Shown here piece after piece: positions 40,540 through 48,731 of a stretch of 64,000 bases of DNA. The translations under genes were made by a program, and so were the position numbers. Positions within the stretch are counted from its first letter, which is position 1. Each line of letters opens with the position of its first letter. This DNA comes from Fodinibacter sp963763015 (GTDB taxonomy: Bacteria; Actinomycetota; Actinomycetes; Actinomycetales; Dermatophilaceae). The notes beneath the pieces were generated by a model. The model was given only the letters and a program-made list of their open reading frames with translations. It was not told where the DNA came from and searched no databases. The stretch spans positions 248,001-312,000 of the forward strand of contig CAVXML010000006.1 in assembly GCA_963763015.1 (NCBI GenBank), given 5' to 3'.

Positions 40540-41546
40540 TCACCGTCACCTCCGCACGCAAGAGCTACGGCGACTTCCTCGCCCTCGACGACGTGAGCCT
40601 GGACATCCCGCCCGGCTCCCTGACCGCGCTCCTCGGGCCGAGCGGGTCTGGGAAGTCGACCCTGCTGCGGGCCATCGCCGGCCTCGAGGGCCTGGACGGT
40701 GGCACGGTGTCCATCGACGGCGTCGACGTCACCCGGGAGCCGCCGCAGCGGCGCGGCATCGGCTTCGTGTTCCAGCACTACGCCGCCTTCAAGCACATGA
40801 CCGTGCGCGACAACGTGGCGTTCGGCCTCACCATCCGTCGGCGCCCCAAGGTCGAGGTGCGCCGCAAGGTCGACGAGCTGCTCGAGATCGTCGGTCTCGA
40901 CGGGTTCCAGCACCGCTACCCCGCCCAGCTCTCCGGCGGCCAGCGGCAGCGGATGGCGCTGGCCCGGGCGCTCGCCGTGGACCCGAGGGTGCTGCTCCTC
41001 GACGAGCCGTTCGGAGCGCTCGACGCGAAGGTCCGCGCCGACCTGCGGCAGTGGCTGCGGCGCCTGCACGACGAGGTGCACGTCACGACGGTGCTCGTGA
41101 CGCACGACCAGGAGGAGGCGCTCGACGTCGCCGACCGCATCGCCGTGCTCGCCAAGGGGCGCATCGAGCAGGTCGACGACCCCGTGTCGCTGTACGAGCG
41201 GCCGGCGAACGAGTTCGTCATGTCCTTCCTCGGCTCCGTCGCGCGCCTCGGCGGTCAGCTGGTGCGTCCGCACGACATCGTGCTCGAGCGGGACCGGCTC
41301 GCGGCGCTCGCCGCCGATGCCCGCACCCCGGGGTCCCCGGGCGTCGTGACGTCCACCGTCGAGCGGGTCGTGCGGCTGGGCTTCGAGGTGCGGGTCGACC
41401 TCGTGGCGGACACCGGGGAGCGGTTCGCGGCCCAGGTGACCCGGGCGGAGGCGGACCGACAGCGCTTCGTGACCGGCGAGACCGTGCACGCGCGGGCCGC
41501 TCGCCCGACCGACGCGACCGATGCCGAGCCGGCCCTCGCGATCTGA
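40536..41546 (+). CDS. cysA: Sulfate ABC transporter ATP-binding protein CysA
   Basis: ATPase of the sulfate importer, 336 residues. Walker A GPSGSGKST (about residue 35), Q-loop FQHYAAFKHMTV, signature LSGGQRQRMALARAL, Walker B LLLDEPFGALD and H-loop THDQEEALDVAD. A C-terminal TOBE-like regulatory domain follows (LVRPHDIVLE). It starts inside the end of cysW. Confidence 0.93.
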   Translation: MITVTSARKSYGDFLALDDVSLDIPPGSLTALLGPSGSGKSTLLRAIAGLEGLDGGTVSIDGVDVTREPPQRRGIGFVFQHYAAFKHMTVRDNVAFGLTIRRRPKVEVRRKVDELLEIVGLDGFQHRYPAQLSGGQRQRMALARALAVDPRVLLLDEPFGALDAKVRADLRQWLRRLHDEVHVTTVLVTHDQEEALDVADRIAVLAKGRIEQVDDPVSLYERPANEFVMSFLGSVARLGGQLVRPHDIVLERDRLAALAADARTPGSPGVVTSTVERVVRLGFEVRVDLVADTGERFAAQVTRAEADRQRFVTGETVHARAARPTDATDAEPALAI

Positions 41547-41665
41547 GCCGCCCCGCCCACGCTCGCCCTGCCGGTCTCGCGGAGGCGGCAGCAGCAGGCG
41601 GTCCTCGTCGGCCGCTGAGCGTGAATTCGCTTGTCGTCGGCTCCGTCCACTGACACGCTCGGCCC

Positions 41666-41995
41666 ATGCCGCCCACCGTGCAGCCGCCGTACGACCAGCT
41701 CCTCGAGACCGCGGAAACGGTCGCCCTGGCGCGTCCGGAGGTGGACCCCGAGTTGGCTCGCCAGGTGTTCCTCGAGGCGGCGACGCTGCTTGACGACGGC
41801 CTCGCCCTCGACGGCCTCGACGAGCACGACGCCGCCGCGGTCGTGGCCGGACTGTGCGTCGACCTCGTCTCGGAGGACCCCGGCGGCGCCGTCCGGGCGC
41901 GTGCGCAGGCGGCCCTGGACACCCCGAAGGACCTGCACGACCCGCGAGGGGTCGCCGCCTCGTACCTCGTCTCGGCGGTCATCCTCCAGCTCTGA
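41666..41995 (+). CDS. Hypothetical protein, helical, acidic
   Basis: A 109-residue protein, mostly Ala/Leu/Asp/Glu helices (PELARQVFLEAATLLDDGLAL, EHDAAAVVAGLCVDLVSED), no membrane segment or signal. ATG 41666 is preceded at six bases by CACGCT, a weak leaderless box. It sits between cysA and the Rrf2 gene; a role in sulfur regulation is only a guess. Family not recognised. Confidence 0.55.
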   Translation: MPPTVQPPYDQLLETAETVALARPEVDPELARQVFLEAATLLDDGLALDGLDEHDAAAVVAGLCVDLVSEDPGGAVRARAQAALDTPKDLHDPRGVAASYLVSAVILQL

Positions 41996-42089
41996 GCACG
42001 CCGGGTCGAGGCCGCGGCGCACCTCGACCGGATGCCGCGGCGGCCGGCACACGGGACCGGCGAGGGGTCCCTGCGCCACACTGGGCGCC

Positions 42090-42554
42090 GTGGACATCTC
42101 CGCCCGCACCGAGTACGCCGTCCGGGCGATGCTCGCGCTGGCACGCGCCCAGGACGAGGAGGCCGGGCCGCTGAGCGTCGAGACCCTCGCGCAGCGGCAG
42201 GACCTCCCGCGCAGGTTCCTCGAGGCGATCGTGGCGGACCTGCGCGGCGCCGGCCTCGTGGTGAGCACCCTCGGCGCGCGGGGCGGCTACGCGCTGGCGC
42301 GACCGGCATCCGAGGTCAGCCTGGGCGACGTCTTCCGAGCGGTCGACGGGCCGCTCGCCGAGGTGCGGGGCCTGCGGCCGCACGAGACGAGCTACGAGGG
42401 CGTGGCCGAGCACCTGCCCACGGTGTGGGTCGCGGTACGAGGGGCCCTGCGCGAGGTGCTCGACGGCACCAGCCTCGCCGACGTCCTCAGTGGCGACCTG
42501 CCCGCGTCGGTGCGCACCAGGGCCGACGCGCCGGACGCCTGGCGCAGCCGCTGA
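42090..42554 (+). CDS. Rrf2-family transcriptional regulator
   Basis: A 154-residue winged-helix regulator. DISARTEYAVRAMLALA and QDLPRRFLEAIVADLRGAGLVVSTLGARGGYALARP are the Rrf2 DNA-binding part, followed by VSLGDVFRAVDGP. It contains no cysteine, so it is not an iron-sulfur sensor like IscR or NsrR and is closer to CymR, which controls sulfur genes by partner binding. CACACT lies seven bases before GTG 42090. Location next to the sulfate operon and its AT-rich palindrome suggests sulfur control. Confidence 0.85.
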   Translation: MDISARTEYAVRAMLALARAQDEEAGPLSVETLAQRQDLPRRFLEAIVADLRGAGLVVSTLGARGGYALARPASEVSLGDVFRAVDGPLAEVRGLRPHETSYEGVAEHLPTVWVAVRGALREVLDGTSLADVLSGDLPASVRTRADAPDAWRSR

Positions 42555-42752
42555 CGCGCTCGGCGGATGCCCGGCCGTCGTCCGCGTGGTCGGTGCCCCT
42601 GCCGATCTCTGGCAGAATGGCCGGCTGTACCCGTCCGGTCGGAGCACCACGTGCCCGCCGGACCGGACGCCTACACCGGAGCATCCGGCCCCCCGCGCGA
42701 ACCGTGCGCGGTCTCGCCGCGCTCATCACAGAACCAGGGAGTGACCACCACC

Positions 42753-43301
42753 GTGGCCGTCAAGATCCGACTCAAGCGCATGGGCAAGATCCGCAGCCCG
42801 TTCTACCGCGTCGTCGTCATGGACTCGCGCACCAAGCGCGACGGGCGTGCGATCGAGGAGATCGGCAAGTACCACCCGACCGAGGAGCCCTCGCTCATCG
42901 AGATCGACAGCGAGCGCGCGCAGTACTGGCTCGGCAACGGTGCCCAGCCGACCGAGGCCGTCGCGGCCCTGCTCAAGATCACCGGCGACTGGCAGAAGTA
43001 CAAGGGCGAGCCGGGCGCCGAGGGAACCCTGAAGGTCAAGGAGCCCAAGACCTCCAAGAAGGACCTCTACGAGGCCGCCCTCGCCGCCGCGGGCAAGTCC
43101 ACGGCCGACGACGCGTCCGGCTCCACGACACCGCGCAAGCGCGCGGCCAAGAAGGCCGCCGAGGCTCCCGCGGAGGCGCCCGCTACCGAGACCCCCGCGG
43201 CTGCGACCCCGAGCGCGGAGGCCACCCCCGTCCAGGCCGACGCCCCCGCGGCGAGCCCGGCCGACGGCGCGACCCCCGCCGCCGGCGGGGACCAGGCCTG
43301 A
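42753..43301 (+). CDS. rpsP: 30S ribosomal protein S16 with long C-terminal extension
   Basis: S16 helps assemble the small subunit. Residues 1-80 are the S16 fold: MAVKIRLKRMGKIRSPFYRVVV and RDGRAIEEIGKYHPTEEPS. Residues about 95-182 are a Lys-rich then Ala/Pro/Glu tail, longer than in most bacteria. GTG 42753 gives the canonical N-terminus (GGGAG upstream); GTG 42741 would add VTTT. A leader of about 130 bases lies behind CAGAAT near 42613. Confidence 0.93.
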   Translation: MAVKIRLKRMGKIRSPFYRVVVMDSRTKRDGRAIEEIGKYHPTEEPSLIEIDSERAQYWLGNGAQPTEAVAALLKITGDWQKYKGEPGAEGTLKVKEPKTSKKDLYEAALAAAGKSTADDASGSTTPRKRAAKKAAEAPAEAPATETPAAATPSAEATPVQADAPAASPADGATPAAGGDQA

Positions 43302-43303
43302 CC

Positions 43304-43546
43304 GTGCTCGAGGAGGCGCTCGAGCACCTCGTGACCGGCATCGTCGACCACAAGGACGAGGTCCAGGTGCGGCGCAAGGAGCTGCGCCGCGGCGAGATCC
43401 TCGAGGTCCGCGTGCACCCCGAGGACCTCGGCCGCGTCATCGGACGATCCGGGCGCACCGCCAGCGCGCTGCGCACCGTCATGGGCGCGCTCGCCGGTGG
43501 CCGGCAGGTGCGCATCGACATCGTCGACACCGACCGGGTCCGCTGA
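43304..43546 (+). CDS. khpA: KH-domain RNA-binding protein KhpA
   Basis: An 80-residue single KH domain: LEVRVHPEDLGRVIGRSGRTASALR holds the GxxG loop (GRSG). KhpA binds RNA with KhpB and affects cell length in Gram-positives. GTG 43304 lies three bases after the rpsP stop, and the rpsP-khpA-rimM-trmD order is conserved. A strong hairpin separates it from rimM. Confidence 0.92.
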   Translation: MLEEALEHLVTGIVDHKDEVQVRRKELRRGEILEVRVHPEDLGRVIGRSGRTASALRTVMGALAGGRQVRIDIVDTDRVR

Positions 43547-43560
43547 CCCGACCAGCACGA

Positions 43561-43603
43561 CGGCGGGGTATGCCGGGAGGAGACTCCCCGGCGTACCCCG
43601 CCG
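43561..43603 (+). terminator. Strong hairpin between khpA and rimM
   Basis: Arms 43561-43577 and 43587-43603 pair over 17 positions, one of them U-G, with a nine-base loop. It likely ends or attenuates the rpsP-khpA transcript. Confidence 0.75.
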
Positions 43604-43643
43604 CCGTTCTCTCCCGCACCGAGTTCCACGACAGGATGGGGCC

Positions 43644-44183
43644 GTGAGCCACAGCACCGTGATCGCCCGGATCGGCAAGCCGCACGGCCTGCACGGCGAG
43701 GTGACCGTGCAGCTGCACACCGACGAGCCCGAGCGCCGGTTCGCGGTCGGTACGGCGATCGACACCGAGGCCGGGTCGGGCTCCGGCGTGCCCCGGGTGC
43801 TGACCGTGCGGTCGACCCGCGTGCACAACGGCATCTGGCTCGTGGCGTTCTCGGAGATCCCCGATCGCACGGGCGCTGAGTCCCTGCGCGGCACCCGGCT
43901 GGTGCTCGACGACACCGAGGCCGTGCCGGCAGATGAGGACGACGAGAACGTCTTCACCGAGGAGCAGCTGCGCGGGTTGACCGTCGTCGACCCCGCCGGT
44001 GCGGTTCTCGGCGAGGTCGGCGGGCTGGAGCTCGGGGCCGCGCAGGACCGGCTCGTCGTGCGCCTTCCCGACGGGCGCGAGGCCCGCGTGCCGTTCGTCG
44101 CCGCCCTCGTGCCCGAGGTCGACCTCGAGGGTGGGCGGCTGGTCGCCGACCTGCCGCCCGGACTCCTCGACCTCGGGGCCTGA
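43644..44183 (+). CDS. rimM: Ribosome maturation factor RimM
   Basis: RimM binds S19 and matures the 30S head. The 179-residue protein has IARIGKPHGLHGEVTVQLHTD in the N-terminal barrel and a PRC-like C-terminal barrel with LGEVGGLELGAAQDRLVV and VPFVAALVPEVDLEGGRL. GTG 43644 has CAGGAT six bases upstream, a possible leaderless promoter just after the hairpin. trmD starts six bases after the stop. Confidence 0.94.
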   Translation: MSHSTVIARIGKPHGLHGEVTVQLHTDEPERRFAVGTAIDTEAGSGSGVPRVLTVRSTRVHNGIWLVAFSEIPDRTGAESLRGTRLVLDDTEAVPADEDDENVFTEEQLRGLTVVDPAGAVLGEVGGLELGAAQDRLVVRLPDGREARVPFVAALVPEVDLEGGRLVADLPPGLLDLGA

Positions 44184-44188
44184 GCGCC

Positions 44189-45406
44189 GTGCGGGTCGAC
44201 GTCGTCACGATCTTCCCGGAGTACCTCGCGCCGCTCGACCTCTCGCTCATCGGCAGGGCGCGGCGTGACGGCATCCTCGACCTCCACGTCCACGACCTGC
44301 GCGACGCCACGCACGACCGGCACCGCACCGTGGACGACAGCCCTCTCGGCGGCGGTGCCGGCATGGTCATGAGCCCCGAGCCGTGGGCCGAGATGCTCCG
44401 GCGCCTGGTCGCCGAGGGGACCACCGCGGCGGCACCGGTGCCGCACCTGCTGGTGCCCGGCCCCGGCGGGGTGCCGTTCACCCAGCCCATGGCGCGCCGC
44501 CTGGCGCGGGAGCCGTGGCTGGCGTTCGCCTGCGGTCGCTACGAGGGCATCGACGAGCGCGTCCTCGAGCACGCGGCCGAGCGGATGCCGGTCACGGTCG
44601 TCTCGCTCGGCGACTACGTCCTCAACGGGGGGGAGGTCGCGGTCCTCGCCATGGTGGAGGCCATCGGCCGGCTCCTGCCGGGGGTGATCGGCAACTCCGA
44701 CTCGCTGGTCGAGGAGTCCCACGAGGACGGGCTCCTGGAGTACCCGGTGTACACGCGTCCTGCTGCCTGGGACGACGGCGGCACCGTGCGCGAGGTCCCG
44801 CCGGTCCTCCTGTCGGGCGACCACGCAGCCATCGCGGAGTGGCGCCACCGGCAGCGGCTGCGGCGGACAGCCGAGCGCCGACCCGACCTGCTGCCGCCGT
44901 CCGCGGTGGTCGGTGCACTCGCCGACCTCGAGGTGCGTCTCGCGCGCCCCGCCGATGCACCCGAGCTGCTCGTGCTCCAGCGCGCCTGCTGGGCGCCGGA
45001 GGGCAGGGCGTCCGGGGACTGGGTGGTGCCGCCCCTCGACGAGTCGCTCGAGGACGTCGCAGCCGGGCTCGGCGAGTGGACGACGTACGTCGTGCGCACG
45101 GCATCCGGGGACGGTGGGGGCGGGCGGCTCGTCGCGTCGGTGCGCGGGCGGCTGCGTCCGGGGGACCCGACGGTCTGGGAGACCGCCCGGCTCATGGTCG
45201 CCCCGGACCTCCAAGGGAGGGGGCTGGGGCGCGACCTGCTCGCCATGTCGGAGGATGCCGCCCCGGCCTCGGTCAGGACCTACTGGCTGACGACGGGCCT
45301 GGTCGCGGCGACGAACCACCGCTTCTACCGGCGCGCCGGCTACCGGCGGGCGCCCGGTGAGCCCACGTACCCCGGTGCGGTCGACCTCATCAAGCCCCGC
45401 GGCTGA
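44189..45406 (+). CDS. trmD: tRNA (guanine37-N1)-methyltransferase TrmD fused to a GNAT acetyltransferase domain
   Basis: Residues 1-240 are TrmD, which methylates G37 next to the anticodon with SAM: MRVDVVTIFPEYLAPL, FACGRYEGIDERV and the trefoil-knot loop SLGDYVLNGGEVAVLAMVEA. With no stop the frame runs on into a GNAT domain of about 155 residues starting LEVRLARPADAPELLVLQ, with acetyl-CoA motif LMVAPDLQGRGLGRDLLAMSE and a TNHRFYRRAGYRR tail. Total is 405 residues against about 250 for ordinary TrmD. The GNAT half probably acetylates a small molecule or protein; a link to the tRNA is unknown. Confidence 0.9.
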   Translation: MRVDVVTIFPEYLAPLDLSLIGRARRDGILDLHVHDLRDATHDRHRTVDDSPLGGGAGMVMSPEPWAEMLRRLVAEGTTAAAPVPHLLVPGPGGVPFTQPMARRLAREPWLAFACGRYEGIDERVLEHAAERMPVTVVSLGDYVLNGGEVAVLAMVEAIGRLLPGVIGNSDSLVEESHEDGLLEYPVYTRPAAWDDGGTVREVPPVLLSGDHAAIAEWRHRQRLRRTAERRPDLLPPSAVVGALADLEVRLARPADAPELLVLQRACWAPEGRASGDWVVPPLDESLEDVAAGLGEWTTYVVRTASGDGGGGRLVASVRGRLRPGDPTVWETARLMVAPDLQGRGLGRDLLAMSEDAAPASVRTYWLTTGLVAATNHRFYRRAGYRRAPGEPTYPGAVDLIKPRG

Positions 45407-45463
45407 CCCCAGCCTTCCCGCCCGCTGCGGGCATCGGATTTCCCGGCGCCTGTCACCCTCTGG

Positions 45464-45624
45464 CACACTGGGTGGCTGCGTCCCGTCGACTCGACGGCCC
45501 CCGCCACAGGGGGAGTGCCCGTGGATTCTCCGAGCGGCATGCGGCCCGGCGGACGCACCTTCGAACCAGCAGTTCCGACACCCGCGGGTGACCTGTGGCA
45601 GGCCGCGAGAAAGCGACATCCGTC
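45464..45624 (+). promoter_or_regulatory. rplS promoter and structured 5' leader
   Basis: CACACT (45464-45469) looks like a -10 box, giving a leader of about 150 bases. It contains a CCGTCGA/TCGACGG palindrome (45483-45497) and CCCCC/GGGGG (45498-45513) that can pair. This may be a ribosomal-protein leader; no known motif recognised. Confidence 0.35.
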
Positions 45625-45984
45625 ATGCAGCGTTTCGACGAGCTCGACTCCGCGTCGATCAAGACCGACATCCCCGACTTCCGCGCGGGTGACACGGTGA
45701 AGGTCCACGTGAAGGTCGTCGAGGGCACCCGCTCGCGCATCCAGGTCTTCCAGGGCGTCGTCATCCGTCGCCACGGTGGCGGTATCGGGGAGACCTTCAC
45801 GGTCCGCAAGGTCTCCTTCGGTGTCGGCGTGGAGCGCACCTTCCCGCTCCACACGCCGATCATCGACAAGGTCGAGGTCGTCACGCGTGGCGACGTCCGC
45901 CGCGCGAAGCTCTACTACCTTCGCGACCTGCGCGGCAAGGCGGCCAAGATCAAGGAGAAGCGCGACACCCCAGTCGCCCGCTGA
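45625..45984 (+). CDS. rplS: 50S ribosomal protein L19
   Basis: L19 sits at the subunit interface. The 119-residue product starts MQRFDELDSASIKTDIPDF and contains RIQVFQGVVIRRHGGGIGETFTVRK-type core, ending in KIKEKRD. ATG 45625 is the canonical start; an upstream in-frame ATG at 45595 would add ten unconserved residues. Alone between trmD and the lepB pair. Confidence 0.95.
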   Translation: MQRFDELDSASIKTDIPDFRAGDTVKVHVKVVEGTRSRIQVFQGVVIRRHGGGIGETFTVRKVSFGVGVERTFPLHTPIIDKVEVVTRGDVRRAKLYYLRDLRGKAAKIKEKRDTPVAR

Positions 45985-46026
45985 GACGTCCGCTGTCTCC
46001 GGTGCGGCCCTCCCAGATGGGCCGAC

Positions 46027-46032
46027 TAGGCT
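46027..46032 (+). promoter_or_regulatory. -10 box TAGGCT of the lepB pair
   Basis: TAGGCT ends seven bases before GTG 46040. It would drive the lepB-like gene, lepB, rnhB and DUF2469, which overlap one another by four bases each. Confidence 0.5.
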
Positions 46033-46039
46033 CCGCCGG

Positions 46040-46570
46040 GTGACCGCCCGTCCCGACGCCGGCCCGGCACCGGCCACTCGTGTGGCAGGCGCCGGGTCGC
46101 GTCGTCCCGGGCTGGTTCCTGTCCTCGTCGCGGCGGTGGTCGCCACGGCAGTCGCGCAGGCGCTGGTGGTCCAGTCGTCCCACGTCCCCAGCTCGGACAT
46201 CGCCCCCACCCTCGAACCAGGAGACCGCGTCCTCGTGTGGAAGGTCCGGCCGGCCCCCGCCCCAGGCGACGTCGTCCTCGTCGACACGAGCGCGACGACC
46301 GGCGTCGACAGCTCGACGCCGGGGGACGACGGCCCGGTGGGCCGTGTCCTCTCCTCGGCGGCTGAGCTGCTGGGGGTGCACGCGGCGCCGTCGCACCGGT
46401 TCGCGATCGTCGGGTCGACGTCGGGTGACGACGTCGTGCTGGGCGGCCCCGACCCGACCAGGGTGGCGCGCTCCGACGTCGTCGGCACCGTGGTCCTCAG
46501 GGTGTGGCCCCTCGGCCGGTTCGGCTCGCCCGGCGTCGACGGCGACAGACCGGCCGCGGTGCCCGAATGA
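46040..46570 (+). CDS. Signal peptidase I-like protein lacking both catalytic residues
   Basis: A 176-residue membrane protein with one N-terminal helix (about residues 23-42). It aligns without gaps to the active LepB next door: VPSSDIAPTLEPGDRVLV against IPSGSMEDTLRVGDRVVV, so the nucleophile Ser is Asp, and HRFAIVGSTSGD against HLIKRVIGLPGD, so the general-base Lys is Ala. The fold seems kept, with the closing VVLRVWPLGRFG. It cannot be a normal signal peptidase; it may modulate or scaffold the active copy. Overlaps lepB by four bases. Confidence 0.8.
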   Translation: MTARPDAGPAPATRVAGAGSRRPGLVPVLVAAVVATAVAQALVVQSSHVPSSDIAPTLEPGDRVLVWKVRPAPAPGDVVLVDTSATTGVDSSTPGDDGPVGRVLSSAAELLGVHAAPSHRFAIVGSTSGDDVVLGGPDPTRVARSDVVGTVVLRVWPLGRFGSPGVDGDRPAAVPE

Positions 46571-47319
46571 GCGCGCAAGGGGCCGATCCCGTGGCCGAGG
46601 GTCAGGAGGGAAGGGGCTCGACGAGCGCGCTGGGCGTGCTCGGCGCGGCGGTCAAGGAGGTCGCCATCGTCGTGGTCCTCGCGCTCGGGCTGTCGTTCGT
46701 CGTCAAGACCTGGCTGCTTCAGGCGTTCTTCATCCCCTCGGGGTCGATGGAGGACACGCTGCGCGTCGGTGACAGGGTGGTGGTCTCCAAGCTGACGCCC
46801 GGCCCGATCGACCTCCGGCGCGGGGACGTCGTCGTGTTCAGCGACCCCGGTGGCTGGCTCGACGCCATGCCGCCGGTGACCCGGTCCGGCCCGTCCGGTG
46901 CGCTCCACGACGCGCTCGTCTTCGTCGGCCTCCTGCCGGCGGAGTCCGAGGACCACCTCATCAAGCGCGTCATCGGCCTCCCCGGTGACCACGTGGTCTG
47001 CTGCACGACCGAGGGTGGCCTCATGGTGAACGACGTCGCCATCGACGAGCCCTACCTCAAGCGGGGCGACGACCCCAGCACCCTCGACTTCGACGTCACG
47101 GTGCCGGCCGGGCACCTGTGGGTCATGGGGGACCACCGGTCCGACTCCGAGGACTCCCGCTTCCACGACCCTTCGGGCACGGGCCGTGACGGTGCGGTGC
47201 CCATCGACGCCGTCACCGGCCGCGCCGTCGCGACGGTGTGGCCCCTCGCGCGGGCCGACTGGCTGTCCGCCTACCACTCCACGTTCGCCGACGTCCCCGC
47301 CGGGACGGCCGCACGATGA
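46567..47319 (+). CDS. lepB: Signal peptidase I
   Basis: A 250-residue membrane protease that trims exported proteins. Membrane helix about residues 30-50, nucleophile in IPSGSMEDTL, general base in LIKRVIGLPGD, and box E GDHRSDSEDSRFHD. CCTT Cys pair after the Lys motif. Start ATG overlaps the inactive paralogue, and its stop overlaps rnhB. This is the lepB of the conserved rplS-lepB-rnhB order. Confidence 0.94.
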   Translation: MSAQGADPVAEGQEGRGSTSALGVLGAAVKEVAIVVVLALGLSFVVKTWLLQAFFIPSGSMEDTLRVGDRVVVSKLTPGPIDLRRGDVVVFSDPGGWLDAMPPVTRSGPSGALHDALVFVGLLPAESEDHLIKRVIGLPGDHVVCCTTEGGLMVNDVAIDEPYLKRGDDPSTLDFDVTVPAGHLWVMGDHRSDSEDSRFHDPSGTGRDGAVPIDAVTGRAVATVWPLARADWLSAYHSTFADVPAGTAAR

Positions 47320-48185
47320 GCGCCTCGCCCACCCGGCGCCCCAGCCTGCGCGTGGAGCGGGCCCTGCAACGCGACGGGCACCGGGTCCTCGCCGGTATGG
47401 ACGAGGTCGGCCGTGGTGCCCTGGCGGGCCCGGTGACCGTCGGTGTCGTGGTGATCGACGAGAGCTGCCGCACCGCGCCCCAGGGCGTCCGCGACTCCAA
47501 GCTGCTGGCCCCCCACGCGAGGGAGCGGATGGTGCCCCGCATCGAGCGGTGGGCGGTGGCGCACGCCGTCGGTCACGCGAGCGCCGACGAGATCGACGAG
47601 GTGGGGATCATCGCCGCCCTGCGGCGGGCCGGATGCCGTGCCCTCGCCGCGACCGGCATCCGCCCCGACCTGGTGATCCTCGACGGCAACCACGACTGGC
47701 TGACGGCGCCGCAGGACGTCGGCCTGCTGGCCTTCACCGGCGAGCCCGTCGCGACGCCACCGGTCACCACGATGATCAAGGCCGACCTCAAGTGCTCCTC
47801 GGTGGCTGCCGCCAGCGTGCTGGCCAAGGTGACGCGCGACCGCATCATGGTGGAGCTCGGTGCCGAGGTGACGGACTACGGCTGGGTCGAGAACAAGGGT
47901 TACGCGGCACCGGAGCACATGGACGCCCTGCGCCGCGTGGGCCCCTCGAGGTGGCACCGGCGCTCGTGGCGGCTCCCCGGTTCGCTGGACGAGAATGGCG
48001 AGGTGGTGCCGTACCTGCCGGATGCGGGCCCGCCCGGACTCGATGGGCTCGAGCCCGAGTGGGCGCCCGAACCCGAGTGGGCGCCCGAACCCGAGCGGGC
48101 GCCCGAACCCGAGTGGGCGCCCGAGCCCGCCCCGTCGGCCGGGCGCGACCGACCGACCGACCTGACCCGAGTGGGAGAGCGATGA
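47316..48185 (+). CDS. rnhB: Ribonuclease HII with a repetitive C-terminal tail
   Basis: RNase HII removes ribonucleotides from DNA. The core has GMDEVGRGALAGPV (catalytic Asp, Glu), VILDGNHDW (Asp) and TTMIKADLKCSSVAAASVLAKVTRD. The core ends near residue 230; a tail with four EPEWAP-type repeats and a basic end brings the length to 289 residues. Start overlaps lepB, stop overlaps the DUF2469 gene, each by four bases. Confidence 0.94.
   Translation: MSASPTRRPSLRVERALQRDGHRVLAGMDEVGRGALAGPVTVGVVVIDESCRTAPQGVRDSKLLAPHARERMVPRIERWAVAHAVGHASADEIDEVGIIAALRRAGCRALAATGIRPDLVILDGNHDWLTAPQDVGLLAFTGEPVATPPVTTMIKADLKCSSVAAASVLAKVTRDRIMVELGAEVTDYGWVENKGYAAPEHMDALRRVGPSRWHRRSWRLPGSLDENGEVVPYLPDAGPPGLDGLEPEWAPEPEWAPEPERAPEPEWAPEPAPSAGRDRPTDLTRVGER
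48051..48122 (+). repeat. Four tandem 18-bp repeats in the rnhB tail
   Basis: GAACCCGAGTGGGCGCCC-type units (48051-48068, 48069-48086, 48087-48104, 48105-48122) encode EPEWAP three times and EPERAP once. Likely variable in copy number. Confidence 0.9.
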
Positions 48186-48496
48186 GCTCCGAGGACCTCG
48201 AGAAGTACGAGAGCGAGGCGGAGCTCGCGTTGTACCGGGAGTACCGGGACGTCGTGGGGCTGTTCAGCCACGTCGTGGAGACGGAGCGGCGCTTCTACCT
48301 CTGCAACAGCGTGGACGTGAAGGTGCGCAGCGACGGCGGGGAGGTGTTCTTCGACGTCACGATGCACGATGCCTGGGTCTGGGACATCTACCGGCCGGCC
48401 CGGTTCGCCAAGACGGTTCGGGTGGTGACCTTCAAGGACGTCAACGTCGAGGAGCTCGCGAAGAGCGACCTCGAGCCACCCAAGGGCGGCTTCTGA
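48182..48496 (+). CDS. DUF2469 protein
   Basis: A 104-residue protein of a family found almost only in actinobacteria, next to rnhB. SSEDLEKYESEAELALYREYRDVV and FYLCNSVDVKVR are conserved. Function unknown; co-transcribed with rnhB and lepB by four-base overlap. No gene in the 235 bases after it. Confidence 0.9.
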   Translation: MSSEDLEKYESEAELALYREYRDVVGLFSHVVETERRFYLCNSVDVKVRSDGGEVFFDVTMHDAWVWDIYRPARFAKTVRVVTFKDVNVEELAKSDLEPPKGGF

Positions 48497-48731
48497 CCCG
48501 AGGGGGCAACGTCTCCTCGTCGCAGTGGGCGGCGACACTTTCCGGGTGAGGTGGGCGCTTGTCCGGGTGGAGTGGCGACGGATGCCGTGGCGCCGGTGCC
48601 GCGTCCGGTGCCGGGCGGTGCTCGCGTCGTTCCTTCCCCGGACCTGTCCACAGGTCGGCCCCGTGCGTGGGCCCGTCCACAGCGTCACCGAGGCGGTCGC
48701 GTCATGTGGGGCCGGGAGGTTGGCTCCTCGC

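Noticed and set aside
40536..41546. Possible molybdate or putrescine importer instead of sulfate for the ABC operon
   Set aside because: The two-permease layout and Sbp/CysP-type binding protein motifs fit sulfate or thiosulfate better.
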